Shown: one piece after another, positions 10,377 to 24,007 of the stretch
Layout: each line of letters begins with the position of its first letter
Numbering within the stretch: position 1 is the first letter of the stretch
Origin: an uncultured Erysipelotrichaceae bacterium
Lineage (GTDB): Bacteria > Bacillota_I > Bacilli_A > RF39 > UBA660
Assembly (NCBI GenBank): GCA_902794075.1
Contig: CADBGE010000007.1
Location: 1-43,794, forward strand
Reading direction: 5' to 3'
Length of the DNA: 43,794 bases
Position numbers and translations under genes: made by a program
Notes under the pieces: generated by a model
The model's database searches: none
What the model was told of the DNA's origin: nothing
Seen by the model: only the letters and a program-made list of their open reading frames with translations

Positions 10377-12617
10377 ATGGATATAATTAACAAAATTTCT
10401 GCAAAAGACGCTTAGGGTAATGATGTTACTTATGATCTTTTATCTGTCGGTGTAAGAATCGCTGATAATAATGCTGTTGGAGATATGTAGGGTAGTACAG
10501 TCATCTACTCTCCAAATAATAAGAACGTTAACTTAGAAGCAATTAAAAATGTTCAAATAAAAACTACTAAAGGTAAGTTCATATTTGATACTACAAATTC
10601 TGCTACAGCTGGAAATGGTAATGAAATCCAAGTAATTGCAAAGATTAAAGAAAACACTAACTCAGCTACAAATGAATATTTTAAAGCAGAGGTTGACAAT
10701 GGATATTGTGGAGACCATGCTAATATGGTAGTTGAAGCAGGAAAGATAAGAATTAAACCTTTTGAAGTTCCTAAATGGAATTCTTCTTCTCCACAAAATC
10801 CTTCATTAGCAGATGCAAGAAATGCTGAAAAGAAAGAAGGATTAATCTATTTAGATGTTGCTGGATTAGAAGATACTAATGCAGGTGGTGAAGGAATACC
10901 TAGCAGTGCTGGAGCACAAAAGAAATTTGAAATTAGGGTTGGTAATAATTCAGTTAGCAGTAAAACATTAGCTACTGGAGAATATAGACCATTTGTAATT
11001 AAGAGTAGAGGTATTGATTTACGTTCAATGGAACATGGTGGAATTGCATTACAACCATGTGGATATGACGAACCTAATCAATCTGTCCACTATGAAAATA
11101 AAATTAAATTTGAATCTTCTCGTATTGCTGATATTTATGCTGATGATATAGCAGATAACAATGGAGATCTTCAAATTGTAAATGCAAATGGATATACGGC
11201 TAATGGTAAATGGGTAAGAGGAGGTGATGGTTTAGAATTTGGCACATTTAATAACTTACACACTTCTTTGTTTACTAGAGACTATCGTTTTAATGAAGAT
11301 GGTTTCGTATATGCTGTAAAGAGAGATACTGTTTATGAAGATGCTAATGAAACTGAATATACTTTAGAATCTGATGGATATCATGTAAAATCTACTGGAG
11401 AATTAGCAAGTCCTCAACCAACTATTGTTAAAGCAGATTATGATACTCAATCTGATGATTTTAAAGATAAAATTAATGAAGATAAATCATATGGAGCAAA
11501 ATGGAAACATATTGTTAAAACAGGATATATATTAAATGGTGCTCCAGGAATGAAAACAGATGCATCTTGGAATGAAGATGGAACTCCTAAAAAGTATAAA
11601 ATTGAAAGTACTAACTATTATACTTTTGAAACATCTACAACAGTTGTTGGAACAGTAATTTCAGCAATTAATCCAATTAAACTTGGAAAAATCTATGATA
11701 AAAATGATTTAAAAGAATTATTCGATACTGCTGTATACGATGCTTCTATTAAACCAAAAATTAATATCTTAGAAGATGTTGATGGTATTCAATATACTGG
11801 TGATAGTGGAGTTCAATATAAACTTGTATGTCATGAAGCAAGAGACTTCTCTATTTCTGATGACCATGAATTAACATTAGAAGCTGGTAATGATTTAAAT
11901 ATCACTGCTGGTGATGAAGTCAAGATTGAAGCTCTTAACGAGATTCGTATCAATGCAATGGGTGATGGAGATACTATTGCTGGTAAAGTAAACTTTGGTG
12001 CTACTAGTTATCTTAAATTCTTAACAAAGAAATATAAGAAATCTGGAAAAATCGAAGCTGTTGCAGTTGATCCTACTATCCAATTAGGTCTTCATAATAA
12101 TAGTAGAGTAACTATATGGTATAATGAATCTACTGAAAAATTCTATAGAATTTGTGAAGTTCTTTATAAAGATGCTGAATGTACAATTCCATATGACCCA
12201 GCTAATCATACTGAAGGTATTGCCTTATATAGAGCAAATGGAGACTTAGTTGAAGCTGATACAACATGCTTTGTTGTTTCTGGAGATACTCTTTATAAGA
12301 CTGGAACGAAAGGAAGTGGTCCTATATCTGTAAAATCAGTTAAAGTTCTAGGAACATTCTCTGGTAATGTTTGTACTTTAAATAGTGGTGATGGTGTTGC
12401 TTATACAGATACAGTATTCCTACTTTCAACAGATATTACTGGAATTACTGCCTTAGAAAGTAGTCCTTATGTAGAAATTGCTCCTGATGCAGTTTATGCA
12501 CAAGAATCTGTAAAACTTTCAGATATTGCTAAATTAGTTAACTGGTTCAAAGATAATAATTTAGGACCTTGGAATAATGACACAACTACCGGAGGTATCG
12601 TTAATCCTACAACTTAA
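10377..12617 (+). CDS. large tail/fibre structural protein
   Basis: 746 residues; TAGs occur only near the N-terminus (10413 and 10488), the rest using CAA/CAG. Beta-rich, Asn/Asp/Gly-rich sequence with a repetitive stretch near residues 500-530 (HELTLEAGNDLNITAGDEVKIEA), typical of beta-helical or trimeric fibre shafts. N-terminal third has GKFIFDTTNSATAGNGNE and a Gly-rich turn region. The C-terminus is hydrophilic and Gly/Asn/Thr-rich. Starts 2 bases after the previous stop. No enzyme motif noticed; most likely a fibre shaft or baseplate protein. Confidence 0.75.
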
Positions 12618-12626
12618 TAATTAAAA

Positions 12627-12785
12627 ATGCCAATTTATAGTGGTAATCATGAAGTAACCGCCATTTACATAGGAAAAAAAGCAATAGCAGAGGTATATGA
12701 GGGAACAAAACTTGTATGGTCTGCTATTGCTAAATGGTGGAGAAATAAAAATATATGGAGAGATAAATATAAATGGAAATATTAA
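12627..12785 (+). CDS. 52-aa fibre-type adaptor peptide
   Basis: 52 residues between two large fibre genes, no TAG. The N-terminal half matches the short repeat pattern seen at the base of many gut-phage fibres (AIYIGKKAIAEVYEGTKLVW: beta strand, Lys-Gly turn, strand, ending LVW). The C-terminal half is basic and Trp-rich (KWWRNKNIWRDKYKWKY). Starts 9 bases after the previous stop and ends 6 bases before the next ATG, so it is likely translated. It may be a small capsid- or fibre-anchoring peptide; it could also be a remnant of a longer fibre N-terminus. Confidence 0.55.
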   Translation: MPIYSGNHEVTAIYIGKKAIAEVYEGTKLVWSAIAKWWRNKNIWRDKYKWKY

Positions 12786-12791
12786 TATGTT

Positions 12792-15700
12792 ATGGCAGAA
12801 ATTGAAAATATAAACGAGTCTTGGAATAACCACGGTTTTCCAGAAGTAGAAAACTTTATCAAAGGTTAGTTAAGAACCTCTGGTAAGAAAGTAGCCTTAG
12901 AATCTAGTGGTTCTAGATTTAGAGTAAATTTACTCGATGAAGATGATAATGTTCTCTCTAATAGTAATTACATATCAACTACTGCTGAAAATACAATGGC
13001 TCTTAGTTTTATTGATGCTAATCAGTATGTAAAATTAGGAGATTAGATTAGTGTTCAATACTTTTATCAAGTAGTTAATAGTAATGGAGATGATGCACAA
13101 ACACCTGCTACTGCAACTATTGTTGTTAAGTATAACAATACTATAAAAACAACTATAGTTTAGAATATATCTAGTAATTCAACTAATACTGTCAATTTAA
13201 CAGATTTTATTTCAACTGGACGTAATGCTATTGAGATTACTGTTGAAACAGCAGATGGTGAATTTACTAGAACTATTTATGGATATATTAATGCAATTAA
13301 CTTATCGTTATATAGCACATTTGATCCTAAATATCGTTATATTAAAGGTAATAACTTAAATATAAATATTAGTTTAATTTCTACTAGTGGTACTAAAACA
13401 ATTGAATGGTACGTTGATCAAGAAAAGATTGATTAGATGACTACAACTTCTGGTAGTTATAGTGGAAGTATTTCTATTCCAACTAATCGTTTAAATTCTG
13501 GTACACATTCTATTCAGATTAGAGCTTATTTTGATAATGCAGGAACATTTGTTTATTCTAATTCAATTTGTTTCTTAGTTCCAATTATAAATAGTAATTC
13601 TACTGATAGACAATATGGATTAGGTACTAGATTTGATTATCCAGATGGTAGAATTTTTGGTTAGGAAGATAATATAACAGTAGAAGCTGGACAATATGCA
13701 CAGTTTTCTCTAGACTATTATGTATATGATACAGCAGCTAATACTGTTAATTTATATATAGAAGGTTCTCAAGTAGCAAAATCTACTGGAGAAACTAATG
13801 AAGTGATTACATATAGTGATAAATTATATGAATCTGGAACAAAAGAAATTTCTATCTATTCAGGAAATAATACTTTAGTTTATTCATTCTTAATGAATGT
13901 TGTTTCAGCTGGTATTGATGTTTCTGAACCAGAAAATGCTGAAGTTATTTTAACAGCATTAAATAAATCTAATAGTAGAGAAGATAGAAATAGATGGTTA
14001 TATAATGGAGTAAATTTTGCTGAATTTAATAACTTTAACTGGACATCTGATGGATGGCAGTCAGATAGTTTATTAGTTAGGGGAAATGCTTCAGTAAATA
14101 TATTAATTAATCCATTTAAAAGTCCTGAAGATTACGCTCCAGATAATGCAATTACTTTGATATTTAAAATTAAAGTTCAAACTGTTCTTGATTTTGATCA
14201 TCCTATTATATCTTGTATTTATAATAGTACAGGTATTGATATTACTCCTCAACTTGCTAGAATGAGAACTTCTAATGGAAACTCAGTAAGTCGTTAGTTT
14301 GCTTCAGGTCAAGAATATGAAATTGGATTTGTAAGCCATCCTGCTGATAATGGAAGTGATGATAAGATGGTTTACTTATATATAAACGGAACTATTGTAG
14401 CAGGAACTAGACGTGCCGGTTCTGATGTTGAAAATATATATCAAGCTGTTCCTGAATATGTATCAATTACAGGTCAATACGCTGATGTATATATCTACGA
14501 TATTCTCTTCTATAGAAGAGCACTTACTGCTAATGAAATGACAGATTTATATCTATTACATATAAATAATGCAGATACTTTTATTGAAGAATATAATAAC
14601 AACAATGTTCTTGATAATGGTGGTTCTGTTACAGTAAGTAGTGTTCCTGATAATATTCCTTATATAATTTTAACTGGTAGATCAACAGATGCTCAAGGTA
14701 CTGCTTCTACAGTTGAAATTGCTATGAGAGGTTCAACTTCTAAACCTCTTCCTCGTTACGATATTGATGAAATATTATTTGTTGACCAATAGCATCCTGC
14801 TAAAAATTTTAAAATAGTTGGCGGATGTATAAGATTACAAGGTACAACAACTCTTATTTATCCTGTAAAGAATTTAAGATTTTACAGTAAGAATTAGAAA
14901 AAACAAAAAGCTTTATTATATCTTGGGTGTGATGCTTCTGGTAATGGTGGAACTTTACAATCATCACATAAATATTCATTCAAATCTGGTTCTGAAACAG
15001 TATCTGGGAAACCAGCTGCTCCAGTATCATGTTTTGTATTAAAGGCTGATTGCTCTGATTCTTCTTCTACTCATAACTTAGGTTATGCTACATTTATTAA
15101 TAAAGTATTCCACGATGCTGGAATATTAACTCCTCCTCAAAGATATCAAAATTCTAATGATTATGATATTAGAATTGCTATTGATGGATTCCCATGCTAT
15201 GTTTTCTATAGAGAAACAATTGATTCAGATCCTACTTTCTTAGGAAAGTTTAATATGATTAATGATAAAGGTTCTGAAGAAGTTTTTGGATTTGCTGATG
15301 TTAAAGGTTATAATTCAGGTTCAGCTGGATACAGAAACATTGGTAAATTTAAACTTATAAGAGTAAATAAGACTACTGCTTATGAATTTGATCCAACAAA
15401 AGAAGAAGGAAGCTGGGATAGTTTACATTCTTATGCTCAAGACCAATTCAGAAATACATATAATAATGGAGCATTATTCAACGATGGCATTTCTCAATTT
15501 GATGAAGATGGAGAATTCATTGAATATGACGATTTAGGAAATCATGCTTATTGGGATAGATACGGATTTGTATTTGATGATGATTCATATGCAGTATTCT
15601 ATGATTGTGAACAAGATGAAAACGGAAATGTAACTTGGATTTGTGATGATGGAACTGTTGAAGGAAGAAATTGGCATCAACATGTAAATCCTACTGAATG

Positions 15701-18700
15701 TTGGGAATTTGCAACTAACTTATCTCAAGTAACTGATGATTAGGGTAATACACAAACTGAAGTAGATGATACAATAAGTTCTCGTGTATTATTTACAGTA
15801 TCTGATTTTACTGGTCGTACACAAGATGGTGGATATCAATGGATGACAGACTTTGACTTACGTTATCCTGATTCTGATGATTTAGTTGAAGAATATGCAA
15901 ATGGTAAAACTCCTACATATTTAAAGAAAGTATGTGATTGGTTAGCTGGAATTGGTGATTTACGTTTAAACAATGTTGACTATGCTATTAAGAAAACAAA
16001 GTTTATGAATGAAATTGAAAATTATTTCAACATAAATAATGTTATTGCATACTTTGTTGCTACCCAACTTGGAATGTGTGTTGACCAGATGGCTAAGAAC
16101 ATGATGTTATGTTTCTTCTTAGACCCACTAGTTGAAAGTAACCAAATAATGGGTAAAATGAGAGGATTTTTCCAATTCTACGATAATGATACAATCTTAG
16201 GATTACGTAATGATGGTTATCTAATTTATAATTGGGATCTTGATTTTGATACATATGATACACAACAACAGCAACCTGCTTATGCTGGTTATCAATCTGT
16301 TCTTTGGGGAAATATTAATGAATGTTACCAAGACAGAATTAAATCGATGTATCAAACAATGCGTTCTACATTTACATTACAAGAATTTCTTGATTCATTC
16401 ACAAAACAAATTGCTGATAAATATTGTGAAAGAATTGTAAATATAGATATGTATAACAAATATATTAATCCTGTAATTCAAGAGGGTAAAGACTACTTAA
16501 AATCATTACATGGAACTAGAACTTCACACCGTGAATGGTTAATTAGAAACAGAATTGACCTATTTGATGCTCGTTATTTTGCTGGAGATTATCAAAATAC
16601 TAAAATGATGCTTCGTGGAGGTAAAGCTCAAGAAAATTCAACTCCAACAGGTAATGTTAGAATTGTTACACAAAGAGACTGGTACTATGCAGTTGAAAGT
16701 GAATCGTCAATTAAAGAAATTAAATTCTGTCCTGCAAATTCTGTATATACATTTACAAATGAAATTCCAGTTGGTCAATCCCTTTCTCCACAGTTATATG
16801 GATTAAAATATGCTAAATCACTTGACTTATCTGACTTTATTTGGAACATTAGTGCTAGTACATTTGAAGGAACATATGACTATCTGCAAGAATTAATCTA
16901 TTCTAAATATGAAGATAATCATACTTGTTCAACATCTGGACAATTTGGTAATATTGGAAATCATGCTCCTATCTTAAAGAGAATGATAGTATGTAATCAA
17001 ATTGATTGGGGTAACTTAGATGTTAGTCAATGTGGATTCTTAGAAGAAATTGATGCTCGTAAATCTCCTGGTATTACAAGTATTACTTTCCCAAATAGTG
17101 ATAGTTTAAAGATATTAAAATTAGGATCTGGTTTAACTACTTTAACATTAAGAAATAAACCTAACATTGAGACTGCTAGTATCGAAGGAGCTAGTAATTT
17201 TACTCAAAATATTATTGTTGAAAATGTAAGTAATCCAGCAGCAAAAATGATTCTTCAATTATTAAGTTTACGTTATAGAGACGTAAGTTTATCTGAAGTT
17301 ACTGGAGTTTCAACAATCAATATAAATATTGGAACAGAAAGTGATCCTGTACAACTTGGACAAACTGATGTACAAGCATTAGTTAAACTTGCTCAAGATT
17401 CAACAGTCTCAAATAAGTTTGTTGTTGGATATTGTATGATTCCTAATAATGAATATTACTATCGTTATCAGGCTAATATATTAAGTCAAGTATTTCCTAA
17501 CTTGATTATTACTGGTACTCCTAGTGTAGATAGATACAGCATTTCTGGTCCAAGTGTAATACTTGAGGGAGGTTCTGGAGAAATTTATGCTAGTGAAGGT
17601 GCTGATATGACATCTAATTTAAGATTTGAATTAGGTAGTTTAAATAATCAAGTATTTAGTCCTGAATTAGGTACTCCTAGTTATGGAACTCAAATTTTAA
17701 TTGACTCTAACTATCCATTAAGTTCACGTATTACTATTGATAATAACGGTATACTTACTTGTGGAGCTCCTCATGAAAATGCTAACTGGAGTTTAGATGT
17801 ATATGTTCATGCATATCCATTTTATTATACTCAATAGGAAATTGATGCTGATACTTATAGTGCTTATCCACAACATTATCATAAAGTAACAATTCAAGCA
17901 GTTAACATTTCTGCTTTACAAATTAACCTTGATCAATATTTAACTCCTAGTACAGTTTATAGGCCAAGTACAACTTTAATTCCTTCTAATAATACTAAAT
18001 CAACAGAAGTAGTTACTTCTTGGTCAGCTGATGGAGTTGTTATTAATGAAACTACTGGTCAGTTTACTGCTCCAAATTTAGGTAATATTACTATTTATGC
18101 TCAAATACAGATGTTTGGAAAGACAGATGCTGATAGTAGAATGATACAACAAAAAGAATGTGTGGTTAATTCGGCTGTATTATCTGAAACAGTAAATGTA
18201 CATGTATTTAAAGCTTTCTTAGCTGGATTATATGATGCTCAAGAAGCTGGAGTATTTAACGCATTTAATATTTATCTTGCTGATGAATATGAGCCTGGTA
18301 CTCAATAGATTCAGAATAGAAGAACATCACAATTTACTGCTACTGAATTACAACAAATAAATACTGCAGCATTCCCATATATAATGTATTATTTAGCCGG
18401 TAATACTTATAATGCTAATGATTTTAATGATACTTCTAATAGATTAAATAATGAAACTCACTCATTATCTGTATTACAATATTTAACTAATGTAGATAGT
18501 ATTACTTGTAGTAGTACTACTAAATTTACATCTAAATTAACTGATATTGTATTTCCTATTACTAGTATATTTTCTGCAGATGGAAATAATGTAAATTTAT
18601 TTAATAATTGTACAGAATTAACATCTGCTTCGTTCCCTAACTTAACTACTATTTCACTAGGTTCTACTACAAGTTATGAAGTTAATTTATTTAACGGTTG

Positions 18701-21700
18701 TTCTAATTTACAAAGTGTATAGTTCCCGGAATTAACTGCTTTGTTATTTGAAATTACTGGTAGTGATCAATCTATTACTAACAATATGTTTAAAAACTGT
18801 TCTAGACTTTCATAGGTTAGAATGGATAAATTAGAACGTATTGTTTATAGTTCTCCTGAAACTGCTATTGGAACAAAAGATAATGATAATATGTTCCAAG
18901 ATACTACAAGTATGTCAGCAATTTACTGGCCAAACTTACATACTTATCAATCAATAATGGATGCATAGACATCTATTTCAATGTTACTAAGATGTAATGT
19001 TGAAACATTTGAGATTGGAAGTACTTCAGTTGTACCTTTATCTATTAACTGCCCTGAAGGACAATCAATATTTGCTGATGCTTCTAGCTTAAAAACTTTA
19101 ATTACTACTAAATTATATCAAGTTCAAGGAACAAGTCTATTTAGAGGAGATGTAAACTTAGCTTATGATACTAATGAATTAGACTTAGGTAGCACAAGTT
19201 TATATGGAATTAGAGGTAATTCTGATTAGGCATTCAATGGATGTCAATATGTAAAGAAATTAATAATTCCATCTAGATTTAATGGATTTGATAGTAATGC
19301 AGCTACTGGAGAATTTATCAAGAATTCTAGTTTAAGAATAATTGATATAAGAAATAAGACCGGACAAGATGTTTATTGGGGAAATATGTTTAAAGATTCT
19401 GAAGCAAGGAATTTATTATTCGTACATTTCCCAAATAACACACTCCCTTCTGGAGGAACACTTTATAATAGTAATGGTATTGCTATTGGAACTGGCCGTG
19501 AAAACTGTGGTTTAACTGGTAACTACCCTGTATTTGTTGCTAACATGGAAGCTTATAAGATTGTAAGTCCTTATAGTTATATCTATGATGAAAACAATTA
19601 TAACGCTATTCGTTAGAATTATAACATGTACGTGCAGCAAATAATTAATGGAGTTGATGAAGAAACTGCTTATGATAGATATCCATGTACATGGAATAGA
19701 GGAGTATCTCTTAACAGATTATTCCCATATGAAATGGCTAAATGGATGTCTAGAAAGGTATTTATGACTAATTTAACTCTTGAATCCAGTGGTTATTCTT
19801 GGCCTACAATTAATGCTATGATTAATGAAGATAAAGAAACTACTGGAATTGAATATGAATTAGATGATATTACTGGTAATATTTTAAATACTATAACATT
19901 TGCAACTATTTATCAAGATGCAACAGTTATTTCTTCTGGAGAGCATAATACATTATGTAGAGCTTTAATCAAAGCAAATAATGCAATGATTGCTGATGAA
20001 TTACAAGGATTCTTAGATCCGAATAATCAATACTCTTATAATGATAATGCTTCTACTGTTTATGTAAATGATGCACCTGGAACGTTAAGTATTACGGCTA
20101 GTTAGTTAAGTAATGCAAGATATTCTAATGTAGCATTAGCATATATATTAGAAGAATTAAGGGATTCATATTATCAATCTCGTATTGTCGAGTTCCCATA
20201 GTTACAATATTGTATTACTATTAATGAAGTTCCTAACTACTTTGGTTATTCTTCAATTCCATCAAATACTTTACACTTAAAGAATATTACTCTTCCTTCG
20301 TCTTGTTTACGTATTAGTGATTATGTATTTGCTAATAGTACATTAGAAAGAGTTAATAACACATATCAAGTAACTTACGTTGGAAATTATGCCTTTGCTA
20401 ATACAACAGCATTAGAAGAGATTTCTTTCGGACAGTTAACTTCTTTAACAACTACTGATGTATTCTCTGGATCTGCTATTGAAACAATTCAGTTTAATAA
20501 TTTACAAACATTAACTGCATCTGCTTTATCTGGTGCATCTTAGTTAGTAAACTTTATAAATGATGCTGAATTGACATAGATTACAAGTTCATATTTCCCA
20601 AGTGGACTATAGATTTAGAATTATACATTTACTAATCTAGCTAATATTGCTTCTGAAACATTTAAAGATAATACAATTATTAAATCGTTTATTGGACCAA
20701 ATGTTACTGCTATTGGAGCAGATGCATTTAAGAATTGTTCATCACTTGAAACAATTAAATTTGATAGTTTAACAAACTTATCCGGTTCAAATAGATTTAC
20801 TGGATGTACTTCACTCTTAAATATAACATTAGGTTTAACTGATGAAAATCAATTAACTAATGAATTAAATCAAGCTCAGAATTATGTATTAGATAATATT
20901 ACTTCTATTAGTTCTACATTATTTAGCACTAATTCAAATATTAGAACTTTAAAAGCAAGTTCTTTATAGACAATCGGAGCAAACGCTTTCCAGAATAAAT
21001 CTTCATTTACATCACTAGATGCACCTAATTTAGTTACAGCTTGGGGAGCTCCTTTTGCTGAAACATCATTAACAGGAGAGAGTTTTTCTGGATTAGAGAA
21101 TATTAAAGACCTTGATTTAACAGGAGTTAATTTATCAGCTATATATAATGGAGGAACATACACAGTTCTTGATTTACAATCAGATGTATTAGAAAGACTT
21201 GTAATTCATCCAGCTTATCCATTCTTAACTGATACAACTAGTGAATTAGGAGAAACTACTTTAAATTCATTCTTAAATAGTGATGTATTATATTACTTAG
21301 ATATTTCTAATAATGATTCTAGTATATCTCAAGAAGGTTCAGATAAAGGAGCATATCCTATTGTAAAAGCTTTAATGCAATCTAATATTCCAATAACTAC
21401 CTTAAAATTAGGTAAAGTTTATTGGAATACTCAACAAACATCTAAAGATGAATCTAAACGTTGTGAAGCAAGTGTTCTTCATTATATATTAGATTTAAAT
21501 ACTCTAGATATAAGTGGAAAAATCTTTGCTTATGAACAATATTCATTAGATTTTAATTATAATATTAAAGCCCTTAAACGATTTTAGGATATATAGCCAA
21601 ATTTTAATAATGATTATTCTAGTGGCTTAGGAATTTATTTATATAATAATTACTACTATTCAGGAGGAGTAATAAATATTATAAACGAAAAATATCTTCT

Positions 21701-23564
21701 AAAATCTGACTCTATATATAAATGTGATTTAACTTGTAGTGTTCCTGAAAGAAATGATATTTGTAGAATACAATGGAATTTATCTAATAGTTCATATGCT
21801 AGTATTAACGCATCTACTGGTGAAATAACAACTACTTTAGAAAATTATCCAAAAGAATACCAAATTAATGACACAAATAGAACTTCTATTAGAAGTAAGA
21901 TAGATGATTATATTAATTCTGCTTCTATAACTTGGACAGATACAAGTGAAGTTTCTCACACTGAAACATTTGCTATTGATAGTGTAAATGATACTAAAGA
22001 AGACATTGCTTTAAAATTAAATGCATTACATGATTTATTACTTGCTGATTCTACACTAAATGTACTCCCAAAACTAAATGTAATATATAGTACTACTTTA
22101 ACTGATTTACCAAATTGGAGTAATGATAATACTAATTGGGTAAAACTTTGGAGAATCAAAAAAGCATTAGAAGATTGTTATGCATATGATTATAGATCTG
22201 TAATTACATTATCACTATATCCATATGATTAGTTATCTGGAACTTCAAGTGAAACTCCTCAAGAAGTAATCTCTAAAATTTATACATATAAAAGAGAGGC
22301 CCATTTAGGAGATTTTGTATTTGCTGACGGAACTTATTCAGATGAACAATTTTATTATGGATACAATATTGCTTCTTAGTATCCCCAAAAAACAGTAATT
22401 GCTAAATGTTTCTATGTAAACCCTGAAAATCCAGAAGAAAGATTAGCTGTAAGTGTAGACAGAATACTTCAGAAATATTCTAGTACATCTGGAAGTGAAA
22501 GTATGATGTGGGGCATTTATCCAGATAATACTTATGGATATGCTTCTGGATTATTTAATGGATATACTTGGAACGGAAGCACTTACAAAACTGATACTCC
22601 TATACCTAACCATTCTTCCTACACTCCTTCAAATAAATCACAATATTATTTCTATAATAATTTTAATAATTGTAGAAATGAAGATTTAGTGGATTATAGT
22701 TCTAATGTTTCTAAATATGGTCCAATTGTAGCAGATGTAGATGGTTGGGTAACTAAATATAGAAGATAGGCTGATTAGTATAATGCAAATGATACTGTTT
22801 GGGACTTTAATCGGATGCAGACAGGTTCTTATCCAAACTTAAAAGCATATTCACAACTTTATTCTGGAAATATTGTTTTAAATACTTTAGAATCGTCAAT
22901 GATTGAAGGTATTGCTTCAATTTGTAAAAATTACACAACTGGAAGTTTCTATACAAATGAAATAACTAACTATACTTAGGTTGAAATCCCTGTAGGAAAA
23001 TGGTAGACACTTGCTATCATTAGGCATAGAAACAAGCTAATTGAAGCAAATTTAAGTAATACTCAAGATTTCCCATTTTTAGTAAATCCTTCAACTATCA
23101 AGGCATCTGGAACTTAGTCAGAAACAGAAAGATTAAATGAGATATTATATCCAATGTATTTAAGTGACTCTCATAGTTACAAACATACATTACAATTCTA
23201 TTATCCAGCAGCTTCATATTGCTATGCTTATGAGCCTAATGTAGAAGGATTAGCTAAACAGTTTAAGGCACATAACTGGTTCTTACCATCAGATGGAGAA
23301 TTAATTAGAATAGGGCAATTGTATGGAATAAACGGAACTTCTTTATTCTCTACAACGCATCCTTATTATTCTATATTAAGAGGTTCTCAAAATGTATATA
23401 ATGGGGGAACTAACTTAGTTAATGTAGCCTCTGGGTCGTACTGGTGGGCTTCCTCTGAGTGCAACTCGTACCGCGCTTGGTACGTCAGCTTCAGCAATGG
23501 GGGCGCCAACGGCATCGACCGCTAGTGCTACTCCTACGTCGTTAGACCAGTAGCAACATTCTAA
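12792..23564 (+). CDS. giant DGR-diversified fibre protein (about 3590 aa) with C-terminal lectin-like variable domain
   Basis: One frame is open from ATG 12792 to TAA 23562-23564 with about 33 TAGs and no TAA or TGA. Approximate architecture: residues 1-330 Ig-like beta modules; about 415-595 LamG/concanavalin-like (MVYLYINGTIVAG, YDILFYRRALTANEM); about 647-1170 resembling the CotH kinase-like fold (IRLQGTT, YPVKNLRFYSK, later GFFQFYDNDTILG and YNWDLDFDT); about 1690-1770 bacterial Ig-like; about 1860-2800 BspA-type leucine-rich repeats (IGADAFKNCSSLETIKF); about 3240-3590 a DUF1566/Lcl-type C-type lectin-like domain (WFLPSDGELIRIGQLYG, YWWASSE, VRPVATF). The last 42 or so codons are the DGR variable repeat (residues 3547-3588). 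This is probably the tail-tip receptor-binding protein. Domain edges are estimates; CotH and LamG calls are by eye. Confidence 0.85.
23430..23555 (+). repeat. DGR variable repeat (VR), 126 bp
   Basis: Near-copy of 24195-24317. Every position where TR has G, C or T is identical. Twenty TR adenines are replaced (A to G, T or C), mostly at the first two bases of AAC codons. One extra codon is present relative to the AAC run in TR. The 3' end (GTCGTTAGACCAGTAGCA) is identical in both copies and is the likely initiation-of-mutagenic-homing site. VR lies in frame at the extreme C-terminus of the giant fibre gene, and is GC-richer than the surrounding gene. Confidence 0.95.
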
Positions 23565-23575
23565 AAATAAAAAAT

Positions 23576-24007
23576 ATGAGTGATAAAAATTCAGAAAATA
23601 ATAGATCAAGAAGTTATTTTACTAATAAATCTGTAGGTAATGTTTCCATTTATCGTAAATGTGAAAAATTATTAGATTTTACTCTGGTGATAACTAGCCG
23701 CCTGTCTAAAGCAGGCGGCGGTTATTCTCAGGTAGGCCAAGAGTTGGTAGAATCAATAGTAAAATTGATGACTTCAGTTCTCGATGGGCTTAAGGATGAA
23801 CCAGGCTACTATCGGCTTGGACACATTCATGAGGCAATTAAACAAATGTGTATCATTAAAAGTCTATATAACATTATCATGGATCATTCTAACAGACGCT
23901 TGATTAATACTGTTAGTCTCGGACAGCAAGCTGAGTATCTTGAATAGATGAATGGTTTAGTAACTGAAATGGAAAAATGGAGAGCTAAAAACGCAAAAAT
24001 CTCTTAA
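23576..24007 (+). CDS. avd: DGR accessory variability protein (Avd)
   Basis: 143 residues, ATG 23576 (12 bases after the fibre stop), one in-frame TAG at 23942-23944, 20 codons from the end. Avd forms a basic pentameric four-helix bundle that binds the reverse transcriptase and template RNA and is required for mutagenic cDNA synthesis. The sequence is all-helical after an Asn/Ser-rich N-terminus, with helices around IYRKCEKLLDFTLVITSRL, QELVESIVKLMTSVLDGL, HIHEAIKQMCIIKSLYNIIM and EYLEQMNGLVTEMEKW, matching Avd length and helix order. Position between VR and TR is the usual one. If TAG were a stop, the end of the last helix would be lost. Assignment is by fold pattern and context. Confidence 0.82.
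23697..23719 (+). other. GC-rich hairpin inside avd, about 140 bp downstream of VR
   Basis: GCCGCCTG (23697-23704) and CAGGCGGC (23712-23719) form a perfect 8-bp stem around a 7-nt loop, in DNA that is otherwise strongly AT-rich. In the Bordetella phage DGR a GC-rich hairpin just downstream of VR boosts retrohoming. Here it lies farther away and inside a coding sequence (encoding SRLSKAGGG), so an equivalent role is only a guess. Confidence 0.5.

Noticed and set aside
23415-23609. Minus-strand ORF opposite VR and the start of avd
   Set aside because: It is a mirror of the GC-rich VR; no start context, and the + strand coding signal is clear.
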